A DNA stretch of 64,000 bases from assembly GCA_947623225.1 (NCBI GenBank), contig CANQGO010000001.1, positions 1 to 64,000 on the forward strand, written 5' to 3'. Positions 41,322 through 49,052 of the stretch are shown piece after piece. A model generated the notes under the pieces. It was not told where the DNA came from. It worked only from the letters and a program-made list of their open reading frames with translations, and made no database searches. Made by a program: the position numbers and the translations under genes. The DNA is from an uncultured Clostridia bacterium. GTDB lineage: Bacteria; Bacillota; Clostridia; Christensenellales; CAG-314. Positions within the stretch are counted from its first letter, which is position 1. The number at the start of each line of letters is the position of its first letter.

Positions 41322-41421
41322 CAGAAAGTGTAGATAAAATTATAAAAAAAATTATAAATCAATTGTTCACTCCTGCTATTTTATAACAAAGTGGTACCCA
41401 AATACGGCACGGGGGGGGGTA

Positions 41422-41450
41422 TTGACAAATGAAACAGGAAGGTATAAAAT
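41422..41450 (+). promoter_or_regulatory. Promoter-like sequence for Sel1 gene abutting a G9 tract
   Basis: G9 at 41411-41419, then TTGACA at 41422 and TAAAAT/TATAAA about 15-17 nt later. Confidence 0.55.
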
Positions 41451-41478
41451 TGGGTATAGTTAATGACGCGGAGGCAGA

Positions 41479-42303
41479 GTGATGGATAGCAGCGATAGAC
41501 CCGTCAGGGACGGTGCGGCACTGTACAAGCGCGGAGTAGACATGATAGAAGGTAACGGCGTTGAAAGAGACGTCGAAAGGGGAGTGCATTGGCTCAAAGA
41601 AGCATCCCATCTGGGCAGTGCCGATGCACAATACTATATCGGACAGATGTATCTTGACGGCGTTTGGACCGTCGAGATGGAAGAGCAGGCTGAGGCAAGA
41701 CGCCGTGCAAAAAGGGAAGGCGTCGAATACGAAAATATCCCCTCCCTCGTTTCCGAAGAGAAGGATACGCACTTACAAAATACGGAACAAGCCATAAAGT
41801 GGCTCTTGAGAGCCTCGGAAAGAGGTCACGCCGGCGCGGCATATTGCTTGGGTAGGAGAATATACGGTGATCCGGACTCTCCATATTGCGACAGGCGCAG
41901 GGCGGCAAATCAGTATATTCGTGCGGCGAAGAGCGGACACGCCGAGTCGCAATATCAGGCAGGAGTGTGTTATTACACCGGAGACGGAGTGCGTCGTAAT
42001 CTGGCACAAGCCATGTGCATGTGGGCAAATGCCGCTGCCGCCGGGTATAAACTTGCAGAGATCATGCTACGTCAGATGGAAGAACATGCCGTGAGCATTA
42101 TGGAAGAGACGTCCGAGACGGCAAAGGAAAAGGTGGAGCGTATACGCTTCGAGCAGATGGTGGACAGAGCCATGGAGGGCGACGCACAAGCGCAACGTCG
42201 GCTTGCCGATTACTATCGCACAGGCGGGACCTTCGGAGTGATATCTATAGAACCGGACGATGAAATGAGTGCTTATTGGGACAGCAAGGTCAATAGTCAC
42301 TGA
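41479..42303 (+). CDS. Sel1-like repeat protein
   Basis: Sel1-type repeats (AxWLKEASHLGSADAQYYIGQMYLDG, WLLRASERGHAGAAYCLGR, YIRAAKSGHAESQYQAGVCYYTGDGV). Confidence 0.9.
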   Translation: MMDSSDRPVRDGAALYKRGVDMIEGNGVERDVERGVHWLKEASHLGSADAQYYIGQMYLDGVWTVEMEEQAEARRRAKREGVEYENIPSLVSEEKDTHLQNTEQAIKWLLRASERGHAGAAYCLGRRIYGDPDSPYCDRRRAANQYIRAAKSGHAESQYQAGVCYYTGDGVRRNLAQAMCMWANAAAAGYKLAEIMLRQMEEHAVSIMEETSETAKEKVERIRFEQMVDRAMEGDAQAQRRLADYYRTGGTFGVISIEPDDEMSAYWDSKVNSH

Positions 42304-42420
42304 GCGCACATTGTCTACACTTTTTATGGGCGATCGTCTGTCGAGTTATATACATTGCTTGACGACATCAGTAAAAATTTGAATAAACAAAAAGACGGGA
42401 GTGATCACTTCCGCCTTTTT

Positions 42421-42495
42421 TGGCTCCCCGTGTTGGGTTTGAACCAACGACCCTCCGGTTAACAGCCGGATGCTCTGCCGCTGAGCTAACGAGGA
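42421..42495 (-). tRNA. tRNA-Asn (GTT), CCA encoded
   Basis: Reverse complement tcctcgttagctcagcggcagagcatccggctGTTaaccggagggtcgttggttcaaacccaacacggggagcca; TTGACA-17-TAGGAT upstream. Confidence 0.96.
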
Positions 42496-42750
42496 ATATT
42501 TATTTGCTTTTATATCCTACCACTCTGTACGTCTTTTGTCAATTATTTTTAACTATTTTTTCATATTGTGGTGCAATTATTTTTTTGTTTTGATCAGTTG
42601 GCTTACTCGCACGTCGCCGTGTGGACAAAATATGCATATTTTAGAAAATTTTTCAATATTATACACCAATAATGCTTATTTTTCGACAAAAATGTTTCGT
42701 TTTTGTTCTGATATATGCGTTATAATATAATTGCCCGGTGAGGTGGAGAT

Positions 42751-43500
42751 ATCAAGCAGATCATAACTACGGCACTGGTTGTGGCGGTATGCGTCGCCGT
42801 GATATGCGGTATGGGAGGATACGCACAGGTATATGCCGGCAGCAAGGAAGTACCTATATACAGTGTAGAACGCTCCGACAAGCGTGTCTCTATATCTTTT
42901 GATGCCGCTTGGGGTGCGGACAAGACTCGGCAGATTATGGATGTGTGCGATGCATACGGGGTCAAAGCTACATTTTTCCTTGTCGGGTTTTGGGTGGATA
43001 AGTATCCCGATCTTGTGGCGGAGATAGCGGCTCGCGATTTTGAGATAGGCACACATAGTGCTACGCATCCCCAGATGAGCAAGCTGAGTGAAGTGCAATG
43101 CAGAGAAGAATTGACCGGCAGTTGTCGCAAGATAATGGATATCACAGGCAAGGCTGTAGAACTTTTCCGACCGCCATTCGGCGACTATGACAACCAACTT
43201 CTGGAAGTGGCACGAGGGTTGGGATTGTATACGGTGCAGTGGAGCGTAGACAGTTTGGACTGGAAAGGACTTTCCGCACGTGAAATAGTCGAGCGTGTGC
43301 GCTGTGCCGAGAGCGGAGATATTATTCTATGCCACAACAACAGCGATCACATAGTAGAGGCTTTGCCGATCATATTGGAGTCGTTGAGACTCAAAGGATT
43401 GACGGTGGGCACTGTAGGGGAACTCATATACAAGCAAAACTACCGCATAGACCGCACGGGCAGACAGATACCCGACGCGGATACGGGAAGCAAGATATAG
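42751..43500 (+). CDS. Polysaccharide deacetylase (NodB-like, PdaB type); N-terminus may start at a non-canonical ATC
   Basis: VSISFDAAWGADKT, FEIGTHSATHPQM, FRPPFGDYDN. ORF-track GTG at 42781 lacks the signal-peptide n-region; in-frame extension to ATC 42751 follows gaggtgg SD. Confidence 0.75.
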   Translation: MKQIITTALVVAVCVAVICGMGGYAQVYAGSKEVPIYSVERSDKRVSISFDAAWGADKTRQIMDVCDAYGVKATFFLVGFWVDKYPDLVAEIAARDFEIGTHSATHPQMSKLSEVQCREELTGSCRKIMDITGKAVELFRPPFGDYDNQLLEVARGLGLYTVQWSVDSLDWKGLSAREIVERVRCAESGDIILCHNNSDHIVEALPIILESLRLKGLTVGTVGELIYKQNYRIDRTGRQIPDADTGSKI

Positions 43501-43522
43501 ACTTACGATAGAGGTGTAGACC

Positions 43523-44209
43523 ATGAACGAAAGCATAGACATGAACAACAGAGTCACATTGGCAGGCAGAGTGGTGCAAGCACCGGAATATTCGCACGAC
43601 TTGCACGGAGACAGGTTTTACGACATGCGGCTGGCAGTGCCCAGACTGTCCGGACAGGAGGATGTCATCCCCGTGACGCTATATGAGGATCAACTCCGTT
43701 CCGGCGACTTCGATATTGACTGCAAAGTCGCAGTGCAGGGACAATTTCGCAGTTATAATAAGCCCGTAGACGTTCACAAAAGCAAACTCATGCTGACGGT
43801 ATTCGCGCGTAAGATACTGAGCTTTGATGAACACGTCAACGAGAATTCTCTCGAGATGACAGGTTATATCTGCAAACCGACAGTGTATCGCGTCACGCCT
43901 TTCAAGCGTGAGATCTGCGATATGTTTCTCGCAGTGAACAGACCCAACTACAACAGAAGCGACTACATACCCTGCATAGTGTGGGGACATGCTGCTCGCT
44001 TTGCCGCTAATCTGTCCATAGGTACATGTGTGCAGATCAATGGACGTATACAGTCGCGAGAATACCAGAAAAAACTTCCCGACGATACTATAGACATCCG
44101 CACAGCCTATGAAGTTTCCGTATTCAAAATTTCTACTTTGTCAGACGGACGGACTTTGACAAAGACAGATGAAAGTGCGGGAAATACGATAGATTTTCGT
44201 GTGAGGTAG
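43523..44209 (+). CDS. SSB-like protein with two OB-fold-like halves
   Basis: NNRVTLAGRVVQAPEYSHDLHGDRFYDMRLAVPR and NSLEMTGYICKPTVYRVTPFKREICDMFLAVNRPNYNRSDYIPCIVWG. Confidence 0.75.
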   Translation: MNESIDMNNRVTLAGRVVQAPEYSHDLHGDRFYDMRLAVPRLSGQEDVIPVTLYEDQLRSGDFDIDCKVAVQGQFRSYNKPVDVHKSKLMLTVFARKILSFDEHVNENSLEMTGYICKPTVYRVTPFKREICDMFLAVNRPNYNRSDYIPCIVWGHAARFAANLSIGTCVQINGRIQSREYQKKLPDDTIDIRTAYEVSVFKISTLSDGRTLTKTDESAGNTIDFRVR

Positions 44210-44419
44210 ATAGATATCCGGTGCAGTCGCCGACAAGACGCCGACTCCATCTGCTCGGTGTGCTTGCATTATGTCCAAGTAACTTACGATCCGGTAGGGT
44301 TCTGAGGCGAGTTTTGATCCTGCTCATGTTGTTTTGCGGAATTATACGCTTTGAACCGGCTTTATATTTGGTGAACTTAAAACGTTAAAACTATGTAATG
44401 AGAACGAAAAATCATCTCA

Positions 44420-44860
44420 TTATTCGATATTTTTATAACTGATCGTAATATGTCCTATTCCGAAAATCAAAGAAAATAATATAAGCGGGATTGACAGTAT
44501 CATAATACCGCTGAACATAAAAATAACGGTGGGCGTTATGGAGAGCCAAAGCATTCTTGCCTTGCCGCGTCCCTTTCTATAAATTACCCATCCCAGCAGA
44601 TACAAGGCGAGCAGCACTCCGTTTACAGATAAGTATACTATGAGCGCGTGCTCGAACCAAAAACCGAAGTAGGTGTGCGGGATATTGAAAATCATAAACG
44701 CCATGCAACCATAACGTCCGATTTGCTCTGCCGCAAGGATGACCTTATTGTCAAATCGATTTTCAAACGCGCCTTTATCGACTACCGCGATGATGATATT
44801 CGGTATCATGATGATTGCAACCGCAATCAAGCCGTAATAATTGAACCAACCCATAATCAC
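44420..44860 (-). CDS. Hypothetical 4-TM membrane protein
   Basis: Multiple hydrophobic segments. Confidence 0.6.
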   Translation of the reverse strand: MIMGWFNYYGLIAVAIIMIPNIIIAVVDKGAFENRFDNKVILAAEQIGRYGCMAFMIFNIPHTYFGFWFEHALIVYLSVNGVLLALYLLGWVIYRKGRGKARMLWLSITPTVIFMFSGIMILSIPLILFSLIFGIGHITISYKNIE

Positions 44861-44923
44861 TTTTTCCGGTGTGTGTCGCGCCTGCTATTAAAATTATCAT
44901 TAATTGTCTCCGCCAAATTGAAT

Positions 44924-45241
44924 TTACCGCTTTTTCACTTTCGGAATTGGCAGGTCGTCATACATTGCCTCAAACAAGCCTGTCAAAAAAGTCCTATCGT
45001 CCACATTGTCCACATTGAGCATCTCCTTTGCGCCTTCATACGGCAAGGAATACTCCGCTTGTGGCAAGTAGGATAGCGCGGATCTCACGGGTTTTACGAG
45101 CAATCTATCGTCGTAGATACCGCCGACAAGTTTACCGCGATAGTAGATCAGAAATTCACCCATCATAGGTTTGTAGGTTATGTCCTTTAAGTCGGATAGT
45201 TGCTCTAAAATGAAATTCAGATATTCTTTACTTGACGGCAT
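44924..45241 (-). CDS. TfoX N-terminal-domain protein
   Basis: ITYKPMMGEFLIYYRGKLVGGIYDDRLLVKPV motif. Confidence 0.85.
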   Translation of the reverse strand: MPSSKEYLNFILEQLSDLKDITYKPMMGEFLIYYRGKLVGGIYDDRLLVKPVRSALSYLPQAEYSLPYEGAKEMLNVDNVDDRTFLTGLFEAMYDDLPIPKVKKR

Positions 45242-45271
45242 GATCCCTCCGCTAAATCTTAATCTATTTTT

Positions 45272-45688
45272 CTATTTTTTTCCCAAAACAAACGAAAAAC
45301 TGCCGTCGCTGCATTTGCCGTCTGATTCAATTATTATGTAAATTGTTTTATTGCCTGTAAAAGTCTCGGTTTTTCCATCAACAGAACCGTTTGTTTCGAT
45401 TTCACATAAGTTCAGCTTTTCATCGTTAAAATCATAGTAAACTTTTATATTTCCTTCTCCCAACTTCGCTTCATAAGTTATAAATACTTCGTCTGAGCTA
45501 TTGTTTTTCAAATGCATTACTAATGTTCCGCTAAAACTATCAAATGAAACCGAAGCTTTATTTGAGGTATTTTCCCTTACCATCAACATAGCACTATAAT
45601 GGCTTACATATTTATTTTCGCAAGCAGATAATGTAAAACACGATACTAATATTACCATTGCAATGATTACACTTGCTAATTTTTTCAT
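45272..45688 (-). CDS. Putative lipoprotein
   Basis: Signal sequence plus lipobox-like TLSAC. Confidence 0.65.
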   Translation of the reverse strand: MKKLASVIIAMVILVSCFTLSACENKYVSHYSAMLMVRENTSNKASVSFDSFSGTLVMHLKNNSSDEVFITYEAKLGEGNIKVYYDFNDEKLNLCEIETNGSVDGKTETFTGNKTIYIIIESDGKCSDGSFSFVLGKK

Positions 45689-45991
45689 AAAAACTTCTCC
45701 TCTAAATTTGAATTTAGCGAATAGTATGTGCTGTTATAATTGTATAGCTATATGAGTTAATAGTTATTATTATATTTTCAATCTCACAATACCAATTTTT
45801 CCTTGTTAAATATATTACAGTTTTTTTTCTAAAATTTTACAATATTCTGCTACATCATGTGTATCTAGTTTTAGATTTTTTTAATTCTATCAATGCTCAT
45901 TTCAGTAGTATGAATTTTATCGATATTTGATAATAATATTTCTTTATTCATATAAGTTAAACCTTTTTCACAAAAATTGAAATTTATCATC

Positions 45992-46507
45992 TTACACCGA
46001 AAAGCGGCTTGCTCTTTGATTACGACGTTCTGTCGCCTCTTTGGAATTATCGATAAATTGATAAATTACTCCATATTCGAAAGAAAAATCTTTTTCAGCG
46101 GGCAGTTCCCACTCGTTTACGTCGATGATCTGCTGTCCTTTGATTTCGGTCTTTTTGCCCAGCCAAAGGTTGACGATCATAAATACGTCTTGTTTGAGAA
46201 GTTGTTTTTTTGCAAATGCTTTCAGCCATTTGAACTCTTCGAGCGCATTTGTCGCGTAGTTTTCCGATATAACAGAGCGATACCGCATTTCGTAATCAAG
46301 ACCAAACTCACTGTCTATGGCATAAAGGCAAAAGTCTTTAAAAACGTTGTGCAAACATTGTTTTTCCTGTTCGGTCAACTCTGTTCTGAACGCTATCCCG
46401 CCGTCGTACCACATATCACCGTTATGTATGGTCGGTAAAATGTCTTTGTATTTGTAAGTCGTCTTTTGCAGCGGTAGCTCTAAAGCCAAAAAACATTTCA
46501 TTGACAT
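45992..46507 (-). CDS. Hypothetical protein
   Basis: Uninterrupted 171-aa ORF with RBS-like ggag upstream. Confidence 0.55.
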   Translation of the reverse strand: MSMKCFLALELPLQKTTYKYKDILPTIHNGDMWYDGGIAFRTELTEQEKQCLHNVFKDFCLYAIDSEFGLDYEMRYRSVISENYATNALEEFKWLKAFAKKQLLKQDVFMIVNLWLGKKTEIKGQQIIDVNEWELPAEKDFSFEYGVIYQFIDNSKEATERRNQRASRFSV

Positions 46508-46782
46508 TGTTATTTTCTCCGCTAAATTCCTGCGTATAATCGCAATTCAGTCGTTTCGTAACGTTTCCATCTTACCATAAAAACAGAGGAAAAGCAAGTG
46601 GCAGGCGGTGTTCGCAAACAAAAATTGAAGGTTCTGTTATTTGTTGCTCTGCCTCGTAAATGTTTCCTTTGGGTAGATCGTTAGGTCAATTCCGATAGGG
46701 TATGCTACTCAAAAATGTTATAGTCACAAATATTGTACATAAAACAAAAGAAAGACCACAATTTTTTGTAGTCTTTCCGACT

Positions 46783-47032
46783 TGGTGCGGATGACAGGAC
46801 TTGTAAGGAGCACAACGTGCGACGGAATAGCGATCGCCACGCAGTCGATCGCGTCACCTGCATGATTTCTCACATGAACCTGAATCATGCGGTCTGCCAC
46901 TCAGCCGAGGATCGAAGAGCTGACCGCCACGAGCCGAAGGCGAGTATTTCGCCCCATATGTAAGGAACCGACCATTGCGGCTGTGGCGAATTGGCAAAAA
47001 AAAGAACGGAGACAAAAATTATGTCTCCGACC
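46783..47032 (-). repeat. 250-bp tRNA-Leu-derived interrupted unit 1
   Basis: Contains the tRNA-Leu(CAG) anticodon/variable/acceptor-3' segments split by inserts; direct tandem copy of 47033-47282. Confidence 0.92.
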
Positions 47033-47282
47033 TGGTGCGGATGACAGGACTTGTAAGGAGCGCAACGTGCGACGGAATAGCGATCGTTACGCTGTCGATC
47101 GCGTCACCTGCATGATTTCTCACATGAACCTGAATCATGCGCGTCTGCCACTCAGCCGAGGATCGAAGAGCCGACCGCCACGAGCCGAAGGCGAGTATTT
47201 CGCCCCATATGTAAGGAACCGACCATTGCGGATGTGGCGAATTGGCAAAAAAAGAACGGAGACAAAAATTATGTCTCCGACC
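47033..47282 (-). repeat. 250-bp tRNA-Leu-derived interrupted unit 2
   Basis: As unit 1, period exactly 250 bp; roughly ten differences by eye. Confidence 0.92.
47247..47279 (-). terminator. Terminator of tRNA-Leu(CAG)
   Basis: Minus strand CGGAGACA...TGTCTCCG hairpin then T-run; also present at the 3' end of unit 2 (47.0 kb). Confidence 0.85.
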
Positions 47283-47365
47283 TGGTGCGGATGACAGGAC
47301 TTGAACCTGCATGATTTCTCACATGAACCTGAATCATGCGCGTCTGCCAATTTCGCCACATCCGC
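47283..47365 (-). tRNA. tRNA-Leu (CAG), intact
   Basis: gcggatgtggcgaaattggcagacgcgcatgattCAGgttcatgtgagaaatcatgcaggttcaagtcctgtcatccgcacca; TTGCTA-17-TATAAT promoter upstream. Confidence 0.95.
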
Positions 47366-47497
47366 AAATTTCTTATTTATTATAACGTATCCAACGATAT
47401 TTAGCAAGTGTTTGGCGATAATTTCCACAGACTTTCTTTTGCGACATTTACAAGCAGGGATACGCACATATACCGGATATTCGTCATAGAGTATCGT

Positions 47498-48247
47498 ATG
47501 AAGAATATTGGCAGCGGATATGTATGCGTGATGGACAGCGGTATAGGCGGGTTGACGGTTTTGAATACGTTGAGAGTTCAGTATCCGCGTGTAGACTTTG
47601 TGTATTTTGCCGATGGTGCATTCTGTCCATATGGTACCAAACGTGCAAAGGATATCTATGAGCGACTGTGTTTGCTAATAAGGCATTTTATAGAAAATGG
47701 CGCGATGGCAGTGGTATTGGCTTGCAATACAGCGTCGATTCATGCCGACAGGTTGCGCGGGTTGTTCGATTTGCCCATATATGATGTCATAGAACCTACA
47801 TGCCGAGTCGTAGCGGCTACTACGGTCACTCGGCGCGTAGCCGTCCTTGCTACAGATGCTACTGTAGCGAGCGGCATATATCCTGCTAAACTTGCCGTGT
47901 ACGGTATACATACAGAGCAGTTCGCTTGCAGCGAGTTGGTTCCCTTCGTAGAACGCGGGGAACTCGATCGTCCTGCTTGTCTTGACGCCGTACGTGAGGC
48001 ACTTGTCGGTCTGGCGGGTGCCGATGCGGATACGGTGGTGCTTGGATGCACGCACTTCCCATTATTGCAGGGAGCGATCGAGTATTATACAGGTGACGCG
48101 CATATCGTACAATGCGTGACGGCTCCGTTACAGAGCCTCTGCTACGGTAGCGGCAAGACAGTATATCTGACGTCCGGTGATGTTGCAGCAGTGAACAGGG
48201 CTGCTCGGTGTTTAGGTAGAGTGTCTTTTGTGCATACAGATATCTGA
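47498..48247 (+). CDS. murI: Glutamate racemase
   Basis: VMDSGIGGLTVLNTLR, LACNTASI, VLGCTHFPLL. Start at ATG 47498. Confidence 0.93.
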   Translation: MKNIGSGYVCVMDSGIGGLTVLNTLRVQYPRVDFVYFADGAFCPYGTKRAKDIYERLCLLIRHFIENGAMAVVLACNTASIHADRLRGLFDLPIYDVIEPTCRVVAATTVTRRVAVLATDATVASGIYPAKLAVYGIHTEQFACSELVPFVERGELDRPACLDAVREALVGLAGADADTVVLGCTHFPLLQGAIEYYTGDAHIVQCVTAPLQSLCYGSGKTVYLTSGDVAAVNRAARCLGRVSFVHTDI

Positions 48248-48255
48248 ATGGGTTA

Positions 48256-48867
48256 TTAGTTGCTGTGCTGTTCCGATTCTGCTACAGGTTTTTTCTCTCG
48301 TATGCGTGCGATCAGGCGAGCTATGGTGCGGGACTCCTGCAATGCCGCTACGATGACGGCATTCACGGCGATATTGACTGCCGACATAGGCGCGCGTCCC
48401 GCAAGGTATAGCCAGAAAGTTTTGGTGACCCCGTCGTAGTTGCCACTGAAAAAATCCCATAGTCCCAGAGGAGAAGGACGTACGCCTACGCAATATTGCA
48501 GCCATAGTCCGAAGCTATTCAGACCGTATAGGCATACGATATAGCAGATGATCACCGATATACAGAGCGCAAGCAACCGGTGCATCTTCAGTCGGTATAT
48601 TATTGCGCATACCACGCCGTATAGCGTCACTGATAGCGCAAGGAACCAGTTGTAGTCTCCCAATGGATGGATGAGGTGAGCGATAAGGTCTCCTACGAAG
48701 CCAACGAGTGCAGCGGGTAATGCGCCGAAGTATATCCCCGTAAAGAAACAAACAGCCAATGTAAAAGAAACGGCATTGTTGCCGGGCAGAGGAATGGTGC
48801 AGAAATTGGCTACCACGCTGAGAGCCGACAACATTGCGATACAGCAGATCTTCAATGTCCTGTTCAA
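48256..48867 (-). CDS. folT: ECF transporter S component, folate-type (FolT-like)
   Basis: Multi-TM ECF S-component pattern; preceded by THF-riboswitch-like leader; TTG start. Confidence 0.8.
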   Translation of the reverse strand: MNRTLKICCIAMLSALSVVANFCTIPLPGNNAVSFTLAVCFFTGIYFGALPAALVGFVGDLIAHLIHPLGDYNWFLALSVTLYGVVCAIIYRLKMHRLLALCISVIICYIVCLYGLNSFGLWLQYCVGVRPSPLGLWDFFSGNYDGVTKTFWLYLAGRAPMSAVNIAVNAVIVAALQESRTIARLIARIREKKPVAESEQHSN

Positions 48868-48870
48868 AAT

Positions 48871-48901
48871 AAAAAATCCCCTTTTTGCAATTGCAAAAAA
48901 G
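48871..48901 (-). terminator. Terminator/SD-sequestering hairpin before folT
   Basis: Minus strand ccttttttgcaattgcaaaaagggg followed by attttttatttt; 3' arm contains the likely SD aagggg. Confidence 0.8.
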
Positions 48902-48977
48902 GTCCGAAGTGTGGAAAACCACTATGTCCAACACCGCGCACAAATGAGTCGCGGCTTAAACCGGCAACGGACCATAT

Positions 48978-49045
48978 GACGTACCGCAGAACGAATGAGC
49001 TCTTTCGTCCACGCTTTTTCCTAAACGTGGCACTTCACGCACGTC
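48978..49045 (-). ncRNA. Tetrahydrofolate (THF-I) riboswitch candidate
   Basis: Minus GACGUGCGUGAAGUGCCACGUUUAGGAAAAAGCGUGGACGAAAGAGCUCAUUCGUUCUGCGGUACGUC: P1 closing stem, GCGUxAAGUG, ACGAA, GCGGU elements recalled from the folT THF riboswitch. Confidence 0.75.
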
Positions 49046-49052
49046 ATTAACT

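Noticed and set aside
46783-47282. CRISPR array
   Set aside because: Only two 250-bp units plus one tRNA; repeats are tRNA-derived, with no short repeat/variable spacer pattern and no cas genes.
46887-47294. ORFs in both strands across the 250-bp repeats
   Set aside because: They read through tRNA sequence, terminators and structured inserts; start and stop are set by the repeat, no SD.
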